From assembly GCF_021729015.1 (NCBI RefSeq), contig NZ_JAJQQZ010000002.1, forward strand, positions 372,001 through 436,000: a stretch of 64,000 bases of DNA, written 5' to 3'. The notes under the pieces were generated by a model. That model did not search any database and was not told the DNA's origin. It worked only from the letters and a program-made list of their open reading frames with translations. The DNA comes from Halobacterium rubrum (GTDB lineage: Archaea; Halobacteriota; Halobacteria; Halobacteriales; Halobacteriaceae). Below, one piece after another: positions 39,921 through 48,048 of this stretch (positions are counted from its first letter, which is position 1; each line of letters begins with the position of its first letter). The position numbers and the translations under genes were made by a program.

Positions 39921-40702
39921 TTTCGGCTCTCGGGTGGCCGACCCTCGCGCTGCTGACGCTCGTCATCGTGATCGCCGGGGCGACGAACGGGCTCGCCGGC
40001 TTCGGGTTCGCCCTCGTCGGGACGATGGCGCTCGCGACGACGATCGACCCGGCGACGGCGGTCGTGTTCATGATCGTCCCGATTCTCGCGGTCAACCTTT
40101 CGCTGGTCGGGGACCTCTCCGGGGACGAACTCCGGACCTGTAGCCGGCGGTTCGCGCCACTCGTCGGTGCGGCGCTGGTCGGCACGGTCGTCGGCATGAT
40201 AGCCCTCAATAGCATCCCGAGTAGCCCCCTGCGTGTCGGTCTCGGGGTTCTGACACTCGGATTCGTCGCGACCACGCAACAGCGGATTCCGCTGCCCCAG
40301 TGGTCCTCAGGGAACGCGGGGGCAGTCAGCCGGACGCGGCTCGGGATGGTCGGCGTCGGCAGTGTTTCGGGGCTCCTGTTCGGCGGGACGAACGTCGGCG
40401 TCCAGCTCATCGCGTACCTCCGGAGCTTCGACCTCTCACACGGGCTGTTCGTCGGCGTTGTCGCCCTCGTGTTCCTGGGACTCAACGGGATTCGAGTCGT
40501 GGTCGCTGGCGTGCTCGGGCTCTATCCGAGTAGTGCCGTTCTGGGAGCGTCCATCGCTGCGGCGCTCCCGGCAGTCGTCGGCGTCGCTGTCGGGAAACGT
40601 CTCCGGACCATCGCGAGCGAACGCTCACGCAGACTCGTCGTGCTCGGACTGCTCACAGTGGTTGGTGTTCGACTGGTCGGTGGCGGCCTCGGACTACTCT
40701 GA
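39917..40702 (+). CDS. TauE/SafE-family transporter (third)
   Basis: A 261-residue membrane protein with GATNGLAGFGFALVGTMAL in the first repeat and GSVSGLLFGGTNVGVQLIA in the second, about eight helices. Its start overlaps the M20 peptidase stop as ATGA, so translation is coupled and the two probably act together. It lacks the acidic loop of the 4430 protein. The substrate could be an organic acid released by the peptidase rather than sulfite. This is inference from coupling. Confidence 0.8.
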   Translation: MISALGWPTLALLTLVIVIAGATNGLAGFGFALVGTMALATTIDPATAVVFMIVPILAVNLSLVGDLSGDELRTCSRRFAPLVGAALVGTVVGMIALNSIPSSPLRVGLGVLTLGFVATTQQRIPLPQWSSGNAGAVSRTRLGMVGVGSVSGLLFGGTNVGVQLIAYLRSFDLSHGLFVGVVALVFLGLNGIRVVVAGVLGLYPSSAVLGASIAAALPAVVGVAVGKRLRTIASERSRRLVVLGLLTVVGVRLVGGGLGLL

Positions 40703-40822
40703 CGGGAGTGCGTGCCCCCCTGGAGCAGTGTGGCGTACGGAGCGGACACGGGTCACTCTCTGTCTGGTCGCGTCTCGGGAAGCAGCGTCGAGTCACCCAG
40801 GCAAGCCGAGCGGAGCGCAGCA

Positions 40823-42082
40823 TCATCCGCGACCGCCAGCCAGTGCGGCCGCCTCGGGGAGTCGTCGGAGCCACAGCATTGCGACAGTCCCGACGAGCGG
40901 CCCGACGACCAGTGGCGCGAACGCCCACTGCCAGCCGACGGCATCGGCAATAATCGGCGTGACCTGGATCGACCCCACCGTGAGCAGGAATCCGACGGCA
41001 GTCTGCAGCGTCAGGGCCGACCCGACGTAACTGTCCTCGGCGAGTTCCGAGACGGCCGCCGAGAACTGCGCGGAGTCGGCGACGATGACGAACCCCCAGA
41101 CCAACAGGAACGGCACGAGAACGAGCAAGGGCCCACCGAACACGAAGCCGGCGCCGACACAGGCACTGCCGCTGACGATCATACTGCCACTCGTGACACT
41201 CGTCCGCCCGATCCGGTCCGCGAACACACCGGCGACCAGGGCACCGATACCGCCTATCGCAATCGTCGCGAATGCGAGCAGGGCAGCGAGTGTCGGCGCC
41301 GGGTCACCGCTGGCAGCGAAACTCGCAGTGATGTACACTGGAATCCACGCCCAGACGGCGTACAACTCCCACATGTGACCGAAGTACCCGAGGTTTGCGA
41401 GCATCGTCCCGCGGTCACCGAGCATCCGACGAACGGCGCCGGGGTCGAATGGCGCTGCCGGCGCTTGGTGGGGACCGGGGCGGACGAAGAGCACGAGCAC
41501 ACTACTGACGACTGCGAGGGCACTCGCCCCCAGGAGGACGAGGCGTGGACGGTCGACGCCACCAACTGCTCGAAGCAGATGCGGCAGTGCCGAACCGATT
41601 GTGAGCGCGCCGACGAGCGTGCCGATAGCCAACCCGCGCCCCTCCCGGAACCAGCCGGCCATGATCTTCATTCCGGTCGGATACACGCCGGCGAGAGCGG
41701 CACCGGTCAAGAATCGCAGGAGAACCGCCGGAAGGAACGACGACACGGCGAGCGCAATGAGCGCAGTCGCGCCTGCGCCGACGACGGCCGAGACGGCAAA
41801 GAGGTACCGCGGCGGAATCGTATCCGAGAGCGTGAGCGTCGCCGAAAGCACGGCACCGACGACGAACCCGAGTTGCACGGCGTTGGTCAACCATGCAGTT
41901 TCAGCGCTCGAGAGGCTCCAGAGCGACGCGAGTTCCGGACCGACTGCTGACGCGCTGAACCAGAGCGTCATCGCCAGCAGTTCGGCAACAGCGAGAACGA
42001 GCAGGACACGGTATCGACTCCTCTGTGCGTGGCCGTGCTTCGCCTCCGACCCAGATCTGTCAGTTTTCCCCACGGACCCCAT
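40823..42082 (-). CDS. MFS transporter
   Basis: A 419-residue protein with twelve membrane helices and typical MFS features: LTNAVQLGFVVGAVLSATL, LTGAALAGVYPTGMKIMAG in helix 4 and FADRIGRTSV between helices 8 and 9. Its nearest type is the NNP/CynX- or oxalate/formate-like group, but no substrate motif decides. The ATG at 42082 is chosen because the extension upstream crosses the promoter at 42108-42142. Convergent with the TauE gene. Confidence 0.82.
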   Translation of the reverse strand: MGSVGKTDRSGSEAKHGHAQRSRYRVLLVLAVAELLAMTLWFSASAVGPELASLWSLSSAETAWLTNAVQLGFVVGAVLSATLTLSDTIPPRYLFAVSAVVGAGATALIALAVSSFLPAVLLRFLTGAALAGVYPTGMKIMAGWFREGRGLAIGTLVGALTIGSALPHLLRAVGGVDRPRLVLLGASALAVVSSVLVLFVRPGPHQAPAAPFDPGAVRRMLGDRGTMLANLGYFGHMWELYAVWAWIPVYITASFAASGDPAPTLAALLAFATIAIGGIGALVAGVFADRIGRTSVTSGSMIVSGSACVGAGFVFGGPLLVLVPFLLVWGFVIVADSAQFSAAVSELAEDSYVGSALTLQTAVGFLLTVGSIQVTPIIADAVGWQWAFAPLVVGPLVGTVAMLWLRRLPEAAALAGGRG

Positions 42083-42107
42083 CTCTACCACGCTGGGTTG
42101 TGCATCT

Positions 42108-42142
42108 ACGTAATAAAAACATGCGCGTAGGTTCGAGCCTAC
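42108..42142 (-). promoter_or_regulatory. MFS promoter: TATA box and inverted repeat
   Basis: The plus strand reads ACGTAATAAAAACATGCGCG. On the gene strand this gives a TTTTATTA TATA box about 30 bases before the ATG. Just upstream is GTAGGTTCGAGCCTAC (42127-42142), arms GTAGG/CCTAC, a likely regulator site beside the TATA box. Confidence 0.5.
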
Positions 42143-42233
42143 TGCACACCCGAGAAGACGGACAGGATACAGACGAGAGTCGGACACAGCGGAGCCGGCC
42201 GGTCTCGACCGAGACAGTTCGTGTCCGGCGGAA

Positions 42234-42252
42234 GAGTAACCCACTGGTTACC
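42234..42252 (+). promoter_or_regulatory. Inverted repeat before the 42288 flavoprotein
   Basis: GAGTAACCCACTGGTTACC has arms GTAACC and GGTTAC around four bases. The orientation is opposite to the 17-bp operator family, so it may bind a different protein. It nearly repeats GAGTAACCAACTGGT found at 19214. Confidence 0.4.
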
Positions 42253-42287
42253 GGTCTTTGATGACGTCAGCGAGCGTACCGGGGGCC

Positions 42288-43712
42288 ATGCAGGAATTTG
42301 ACTTCCTCGTAATCGGGACCGGCTCGGGCCTGGACGTGGCGAACGTCGCGGCGAATCAGGGCCAGTCGGTCGCGATCGTCGAGAAAGGACGCATCGGGGG
42401 GACGTGTTTGAACCGGGGGTGCATCCCCTCGAAGCAGCTCCTCTATCACGCCGACGTGCTGGAGACTATCGACCGCGCCGGCGAGTTCGGCATCGAGGCG
42501 TCCGTCGAGGACGTCGCGTTCGCCGACATCGTCCGCGAAGTGACCGAAGACGTCCACGGCGACTCGGACTCGATCCGGCGCGGGCTGGAGTCCTCTGACG
42601 CCCACGAGCTGTTCGACGGCGAAGCCCGATTCGTCGACGACCACACCGTCGAGGTCCACGGTGGTGAGGACGACGGTGCCACGCTGCGGGCCGACACGAT
42701 ACTCGTCGCGGCAGGAACGCGCCCCGCGATTCCGCCCATCGATGGCATCGAGGGCGTCGATTACCTCACGAGTACCGAAGCGCTCACACTGACGGAGCGC
42801 CCGGACAGTCTCGTCGTCGTCGGCGGGGGGTACATCGCGGCGGAGCTCGGGCACTTCTTCGGAACGTTCGGGACCGACGTGACCATCGTGGGTCGGCGTC
42901 CGAATCTCCTCCCGTCGGCCGACCAGGAGGTCGCCGAGGCGTTCACCGAGCGCTACGCCGACCGCTTCGACGTCCATACCGGCCACGAAGTCACCAGTGT
43001 ATCGGAGGGGGACGGCGAGATCACCGTCGAGGCTCGCGAGTACGAGTACGGCGACAACGGGGGGATCGTGGCGGAGGCAGAGCCGGTGCGCGTGACGGGC
43101 GACGAGCTGCTCGTCGCGGCCGGCCGCAGGCCGAACACCGACACCCTCGCCCTCGAGAACACGAGCATCGAGACGGACGAGGCGGGGTTCGTCGAGACAG
43201 ACGAGTACCTCCGGACGGACGCCGACGGCGTCTGGGCGCTCGGCGACATCGTCGGCGAGTACCTGCTGAAGCACAACGCCAACCACGAGGCGAGGACTGT
43301 CACGCTGAACATATTCGACGACGAGCTGACGCCGGTCGACTACTCGGCGATGCCGTTCGCCGTGTTCGGGTCGCCAGAAGTGGCCGGTGTGGGTGCGACG
43401 GAGTCAGAGCTCCAGCAAGCGGGCCGAGAGTACGCCACGAACACTCACGCGTTCGAGGATACGGGCCGCGGTGACGCGATGCACGCCGAGGGCTTCGTGA
43501 AAGTCCTCATCGACCTCGACGGCGAGATTCTCGGCTGCCACATCGTCGGCCCGGACGCCTCGACGCTCATCCAGGAGGTCGTCGTCGCGATGAAAGCCGG
43601 CTCCGGCACCGTCCAGGACATCCGGGAGTCGATTCACGTCCACCCCGCGCTCCCGGAGGTCGTCCAGCGCGCGTTCTCCGGCCAGTTCACTCGAGGCAGC
43701 CACTCGCACTGA
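42288..43712 (+). CDS. NAD(P)/FAD disulfide reductase, MerA/dihydrolipoyl-dehydrogenase-like
   Basis: A 474-residue flavoprotein. FAD motif IGTGSGLDVANVAANQG, redox disulfide GGTCLNRGCIPSK (Cys40, Cys45), NAD(P) motif VVGGGYIAAELGHFFG, VWALGDIV and a C-terminal interface motif VHPALPEVVQ with His. Characterised relatives reduce disulfides such as mycothione or bis-gamma-glutamylcystine, the latter being the haloarchaeal thiol. It has no N-terminal HMA domain and no C-terminal Cys pair, so mercury reduction is unlikely. An upstream ATG at 42258 is possible, but ATG 42288 matches family starts. Confidence 0.82.
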   Translation: MQEFDFLVIGTGSGLDVANVAANQGQSVAIVEKGRIGGTCLNRGCIPSKQLLYHADVLETIDRAGEFGIEASVEDVAFADIVREVTEDVHGDSDSIRRGLESSDAHELFDGEARFVDDHTVEVHGGEDDGATLRADTILVAAGTRPAIPPIDGIEGVDYLTSTEALTLTERPDSLVVVGGGYIAAELGHFFGTFGTDVTIVGRRPNLLPSADQEVAEAFTERYADRFDVHTGHEVTSVSEGDGEITVEAREYEYGDNGGIVAEAEPVRVTGDELLVAAGRRPNTDTLALENTSIETDEAGFVETDEYLRTDADGVWALGDIVGEYLLKHNANHEARTVTLNIFDDELTPVDYSAMPFAVFGSPEVAGVGATESELQQAGREYATNTHAFEDTGRGDAMHAEGFVKVLIDLDGEILGCHIVGPDASTLIQEVVVAMKAGSGTVQDIRESIHVHPALPEVVQRAFSGQFTRGSHSH

Positions 43713-44258
43713 CCTGGCTCAACAGCGCCACGGACGAGTGAGGGCCACTGTCGCCCTGATTACCAGCATACACTGAGCAGCTATTCGCTTGTGTTCGTGC
43801 CAATATTGAGGTCAGAAAGCAGGTGGCTCGAGCCGGGGAGCAGACACCCGGCCGAACCTGCAGGAAGGCAAGTCCACGGATGGCGGCCGTGGATGACTTC
43901 GTTCACCGAAACGCGGACGGCGAAGTCCTCGGCCAAATTGGCGTCATCGGACACCATAATTACCCAGTCTCGCAACTAGGGAGTGTGTCTCAGTCCAACC
44001 TTCGCGATTCTCGTCCTTAGGCGTTGCGATATTGGAACTCAGCCTCCTGATTGTCGATGTGCGTCCAGATTATACGAAATCTATTTAAAAACGGGCTGCC
44101 AAAGCAGTAATGATTCGGGGTCGTCCCGGCCTTTCTTCGCCCCTATCGGTCCGCCACGCCGCGGGATTCACCACCGCTGGTCGTCTCCCCATTGCGGCGA
44201 CTTCGCTCCGGCTCGTCCGAGGGTGCTACGACGGGACTCGACCGAACCGCTCTCACCC
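43713..44258. other. Intergenic region with hairpins, no recognised gene
   Basis: About 545 bases, less GC-rich toward the right. CCACGG-N7-CCGTGG (43874-43892) and GACTTCG/CGAAGTC form potential hairpins. A frame near 43880-43960 (MAAVDDFVHRNADGEVLGQI) looks coding-like but has no complete gene. A clear TATA-like CTATTTAAAAA near 44080-44090 precedes the small-gene patch. Could hold a decayed gene or an RNA; neither is demonstrable. Confidence 0.4.
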
Positions 44259-44468
44259 ATGAACAAAATAGACCTTCCCTGCTCGGACTGTGGTAGCACA
44301 CTCACCGAACGAACGATCCCCTCTACGGAGCTACCGCATTTGACAACGTCAGCCGACACCATCGAAATTACAAGCTGCCTGACCTATGGAGCGCGCTACT
44401 ACTCGGAACGGACATTGGCGAAGCTCGCCCAACCGACGAACGATGAACAACTACGCGGGGGTCGGTGA
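44259..44468 (+). CDS. Degenerate zinc-ribbon small protein
   Basis: A 69-residue protein with CSDCG (Cys8, Cys11) and TSCLTYGARYYSERTLAKL. Haloarchaeal zinc-ribbon proteins usually have two CxxC pairs, the second as CxxCGARYY. Here the last Cys is Tyr43, leaving three possible ligands. It may bind metal through another residue or have lost metal. The stop overlaps the next gene start, so the small cluster is translationally linked. Confidence 0.6.
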   Translation: MNKIDLPCSDCGSTLTERTIPSTELPHLTTSADTIEITSCLTYGARYYSERTLAKLAQPTNDEQLRGGR

Positions 44469-45124
44469 GCACGATGGAGGGCGGCTTCACTACCTCTCAT
44501 GACGGGCAGGCCAAGCGGTTTCCCGACGTATTCGAAACCGGTGTAACGGTTCTCGTCCTTACTGATGGGGCACCGACTGAGTACTGCGTGACCTTAGACG
44601 CGCTCGCCACCTTCGGAACAGGCTCGGATACTGCGGTCATCATCACAACAGCCACCTCCCCAACACGGGCAGTCAAATCCTTTGCTGGTCGGGCAGCCGT
44701 TAGTGAGCGGCCCGCTCTCAAACTGATAGATACGACAGGTGACCGTCCCGCGTATGGAGCACCGTACGACGAAGTTCCCGTTCGTTCGACCACCGGACCG
44801 CGTGACCTAGAACGGCTTCTCGTCGCGCTCGCTGATCACACTGACACCGCACCATCGTCCCCAGGCCGCCGCCACCTCATCGTCCGGTCACTCTCCCCAC
44901 TTCTAGATGCGAATCCGCCGACACGTCTCTCGGCGGTTCTCGACGATTTCCGGGCGCATCGGTCATCGGACGGTCTCTGTCTGTTCGGACTCGACTACAC
45001 GAACCACGACACGGACACGATTGCTACGCTCTCCGAACACGTCGATGGCGTCCTCCGCGTTCAGGAGTCAGGGGCCGACAAGCCGGTATTCGACTACCAG
45101 TCAACGACCACATTCCAGTCATGA
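44465..45124 (+). CDS. DUF7504-like haloarchaeal protein
   Basis: A 219-residue protein starting at GTG that overlaps the previous stop. It has a RecA/KaiC-like strand order: GVTVLVLTDGAPTEYC, AVIITTATSPTRAVKSF, RRHLIVRSLSPLLDANPP, DGLCLFGLDYTNHD. The Walker A lysine loop is absent, so ATP binding is doubtful. I recall such proteins as a haloarchaeal family beside small signalling genes. The family name is from memory and tentative. The gene overlaps the next by four bases (ATGA). Confidence 0.6.
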   Translation: MSTMEGGFTTSHDGQAKRFPDVFETGVTVLVLTDGAPTEYCVTLDALATFGTGSDTAVIITTATSPTRAVKSFAGRAAVSERPALKLIDTTGDRPAYGAPYDEVPVRSTTGPRDLERLLVALADHTDTAPSSPGRRHLIVRSLSPLLDANPPTRLSAVLDDFRAHRSSDGLCLFGLDYTNHDTDTIATLSEHVDGVLRVQESGADKPVFDYQSTTTFQS

Positions 45125-45519
45125 GAGATTCCGAGTTCGACCTCCCCCCAGACTGGCGCGTCGCCGAACACGCTGAACAGTCGGATGGGGCCATCAAATT
45201 CCGCTTCCGGACAGCTACCGGAACGATGTTTACGGTCGAAGTCGTCTCGGATCCGGAAGTCAGCAACGCCCACCAACTTCGTCTCTCGACGGACACGCCG
45301 ACGAACGTCCGCCACAATTACCTGATTGACTCGTACGAATCGAAGGAATCGACCGTTTCAGCGGCTGAATCTTTCGCCAAGCATCTGATGCGAAGGGTTC
45401 GGCAGAACAAACTCTCTGCCTCCGACCCGAGTGTCAACGCAGTTCAAGAGACCATCAAGGAGTTTGGCGAGGATTCCCTTCTCGTCTCGCTTCGACGGAA
45501 TATCACTCAACTCTGGTAG
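45121..45519 (+). CDS. Conserved haloarchaeal protein, unknown
   Basis: A 132-residue protein with LPPDWRVAEHAEQSDGAIKF, a beta strand TGTMFTVEVVSD and a helical C-terminus. It is translationally coupled to the preceding DUF7504-like gene, so they probably act together. No catalytic motif is visible. Its composition is less biased than that of the rest of the window but consistent within the patch 44259-45870. Confidence 0.6.
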   Translation: MRDSEFDLPPDWRVAEHAEQSDGAIKFRFRTATGTMFTVEVVSDPEVSNAHQLRLSTDTPTNVRHNYLIDSYESKESTVSAAESFAKHLMRRVRQNKLSASDPSVNAVQETIKEFGEDSLLVSLRRNITQLW

Positions 45520-45699
45520 GAGACGACGAGGTCGCTCAATCCCATATCGGAGCGGTTGTTTATCTAACCTCTCCACCACTCGATTCTGTGTTCTTGGTAG
45601 GAGAGGAGGTATTCACTAGTAAAATTCGGCTTTCCCCAGCCCAGGAGAACTCAAAATCCACATCTCTCAACTTTTGCGGAGAGCCACGAATGCAGGCGT

Positions 45700-45870
45700 A
45701 TGGGTTTTGGTAGCTACGACGAGTCTGAGCAAAAAGACCAGAGCGTAGATACAGACGAGGACAAGGGAGTCAATGTCCACGAAAACGACCACGATGGTGA
45801 CGTCCACTTCGAGACGAAAGCCTCCACGGACGACCTCGTCAACCAGCTAAAAGACATCAAAAACGACTAA
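45700..45870 (+). CDS. DUF5786-like small haloarchaeal protein
   Basis: An ATG at 45700 gives a 56-residue protein: MGFGSYDESEQKDQSVDTDE at the start, an acidic HENDHDGDVHFE middle and a helical KASTDDLVNQLKDIKND end. I recognise the MGFGSYDESEQ start and NDHDGDV core as those of the widespread haloarchaeal DUF5786 family. Function is unknown. It is below the usual gene-calling length. Confidence 0.82.
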   Translation: MGFGSYDESEQKDQSVDTDEDKGVNVHENDHDGDVHFETKASTDDLVNQLKDIKND

Positions 45871-46116
45871 CACGTCCCCATCTCGTCCCTATTTCGACTG
45901 CCTGACCTCACGAGTTCTGTCCCCGAGTCCTGAACTGACCGTCTACAGCCGACTTAGCCCTGATACGATTCCAGATTATCAATCACGCCCCGGAATCGTA
46001 CAAGACGGCACAGTTTCGAGAGAAAATCCGAACCAGAACGGGTGAGCAGGAGGCTCCCACACCCGCAGAGCTTTTATGAGCGTTCCCAGGTCAAGATAGT
46101 CAGAGCCTGGTCAGAG
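45871..46116. other. Intergenic, no recognised gene
   Basis: About 245 bases before the kinase. An in-frame GTG at 46042 would extend the kinase by 25 residues of unlike composition. No operator was identified. Confidence 0.4.
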
Positions 46117-47187
46117 ATGTCCGAAGATCCCGACCCGTACTGTGACCGGGAGAATTCCGCCCGCCCACCCGTCGACGAACTCTACCGGAAGGTGTTCGAG
46201 CACAGCAACGACGCCGTGATGGTCGTCGACTTCGACACCGAACGGTTCGTCGACGTCAACCCCGCCGCCTGCGAGCTACTGGGGTACACGCGCGAGGAGT
46301 TGCTCGACCTGGACCCGGAAGACATCCATCCCGAGGACTTCGAGGAGGTCAGAGACGAGTTCCTCAGGGACGTCCTCAGGGACGGCTCCGGGTGGACGGA
46401 CGATCTGGCCTGCGTCACGAAGGCCGGCGAGACGGTCCCGACCGAAATCTCGGGAGCGTCTCTGGACGTCAGTAGTGGTGGTGGGGGCGAATCGACGTGG
46501 ATGGTGGCGATGCTCAGAGACGTCTCCGAGCGCGTCGCATACGAGCGCGAGCTCGAGGCGGAGGTCGAGCGCCTCGACCAGTTCGCGAGCGTGCTCTCAC
46601 ACGACCTCCGGAACCCCCTGAACGTCGTCTCCGGACGCGTGGACCTCGCCGAAGAGACCGGCGACCCGGAGCACTTCGAGGCGATCCGGAACGCGGCCGA
46701 GCGCATGAACGCCCTCGTAGATGATGTGCTCGTCGTCGCCCGCCAGGGCGAGACGGTAGAAACGATCGAGGCGGTCGACCTGGCGTCGCAGTCCCGGGAA
46801 GCCTGGCGGCTAGCCAACGCACCTACGGCTTCGCTATCCGTCGAAACCGGCCAGGCCATCGCGGCAGACCCGTCCCGCGTGAAACAGTTACTCGCGAACC
46901 TCTTCCGAAACGCCGTCGAACACGGCGGTGAAGACGTGACGGTCACCGTCGGTGACATGCCGGACGGCTTCTTCGTCGCCGACGACGGGACTGGGCTGCC
47001 GTCCGAGGGACGGGATGCCCTCTTCGACCGCGGTGTCACCGAGGACGACACGGGGACCGGCCTCGGCCTCGCAATCGTCGCCAGCATCGCCGACGACCAC
47101 GGGTGGGACGTCGTGGCGACCGACAGCGCGGATGGCGGTGCGCGCTTCGAGGTTAGTGGCGTCGGTGGTCGCGCCAACGGCGAGTGA
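46117..47187 (+). CDS. PAS-domain sensor histidine kinase
   Basis: A 356-residue cytoplasmic kinase. Residues about 22-145 form a PAS domain (FEHSNDAVMVVDFDTERFVDVNPAACELLGY). The HisKA helix has phospho-acceptor His162 in LSHDLRNPLN. The ATPase domain has N-box NLFRNAVEHG, G1 VADDGTGLP and G2 DTGTGLGLAIV. No transmembrane segment is present. The signal is unknown, and no response regulator is adjacent. The ATG at 46117 is preferred since the preceding 25 codons do not look like protein. Confidence 0.85.
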   Translation: MSEDPDPYCDRENSARPPVDELYRKVFEHSNDAVMVVDFDTERFVDVNPAACELLGYTREELLDLDPEDIHPEDFEEVRDEFLRDVLRDGSGWTDDLACVTKAGETVPTEISGASLDVSSGGGGESTWMVAMLRDVSERVAYERELEAEVERLDQFASVLSHDLRNPLNVVSGRVDLAEETGDPEHFEAIRNAAERMNALVDDVLVVARQGETVETIEAVDLASQSREAWRLANAPTASLSVETGQAIAADPSRVKQLLANLFRNAVEHGGEDVTVTVGDMPDGFFVADDGTGLPSEGRDALFDRGVTEDDTGTGLGLAIVASIADDHGWDVVATDSADGGARFEVSGVGGRANGE

Positions 47188-47325
47188 CGCTGAGCGTGAC
47201 AGCCGGCTCGTGGTCGCAGCGAGGGAGAACGGACGGCCCGGCGGGTTCCTGGGTGACGGGGTCCGAGGCGGGTATTTATTCCCGGTGAGTCCGTTCTCCC
47301 GCACGAATGGAGGCTTCGAGAAGCG

Positions 47326-47937
47326 ATGGCTAACCCCCGCGGCGACGACGGCACCGACGACCCGTCCGCACAGATTCCCGAAGAGGTGGAGTACGACCCG
47401 GCGTCGAGCCGCTACGACATCTACGAGTGCCGCGACTGCGACAACGTGGTGCTCACCATCGGCAGCGACGACCCGCCGATGTCCTGTCACGACACGCCGA
47501 TGGAGCGCGTGACCGACGTCTCGATGCGGGTCGAGCCGCCGGACGTCAAGCAGGTGTTGCTGGAGGCGTTCGGCCTGCCGAAGGCGGGCCTCGACATCTG
47601 CCTGTGCGTCATCGGCGAGGGGCCGCTGTCGGCCACCGAGGTCGCCGACCAGCTCGGCTACGAGCGCAGCACGGTGACCCGGTACCTGAACACGCTCGTC
47701 GACCTGGGCCTCCTCAAGCAGTCCGAGCTCAACCGCGAGGGCGGCGGCGTCGTCAACGTCTATCATTCGGTAGACCTCGACCGGATGCGCCGGGAGACGC
47801 TCGTCGGGTTCTACGTGTGGGCCGGCGAGGCCGCGGAGCTCATCGAGGACGCGAACCTCACCAAGCGGGACTACCTCGCCGAGAACCCCGACAGCGACCT
47901 CCCCGACGTCTTCTGGGAGGACTCCGCCGAAGACTGA
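47326..47937 (+). CDS. TrmB-like regulator with N-terminal Cys cluster
   Basis: A 203-residue protein. The N-terminal region has YECRDCDNVVL (Cys35, Cys38) and PMSCHDTPMERV (Cys54), a metal or redox cluster. It is followed by a winged helix: LSATEVADQLGYERSTVTRY (recognition helix) and a helical C-terminus. The regulator encoded at 59396-59888 has the same organisation. Haloarchaeal members sit near respiratory and redox genes. A TATA-like GTATTTATTCCC near 47271 precedes it. It is upstream of the 48049 disulfide reductase and may control it. Confidence 0.75.
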   Translation: MANPRGDDGTDDPSAQIPEEVEYDPASSRYDIYECRDCDNVVLTIGSDDPPMSCHDTPMERVTDVSMRVEPPDVKQVLLEAFGLPKAGLDICLCVIGEGPLSATEVADQLGYERSTVTRYLNTLVDLGLLKQSELNREGGGVVNVYHSVDLDRMRRETLVGFYVWAGEAAELIEDANLTKRDYLAENPDSDLPDVFWEDSAED

Positions 47938-48048
47938 CACGGTAGCACAGCAGGCTGTCCGCGGGGGCTGTGGTGTAGGAATCGCGTGTGTGCAACCGGC
48001 TTACACTTACGCTGAGAGGTTTTGCCTGTCGGCCCCGTCCGGGACGAC

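Noticed and set aside
42127-42142. GTAGGTTCGAGCCTAC considered as a tRNA T-arm
   Set aside because: The loop is six bases rather than seven and no acceptor, D or anticodon arms fit around it. It is better read as an inverted repeat in a promoter.
42288-43712. Mercuric reductase for the 42288 and 48049 flavoproteins
   Set aside because: Both lack the C-terminal Cys pair and the MerA wording VNVGCVPSK. They read CLNRGC, so a disulfide-reductase assignment is safer.
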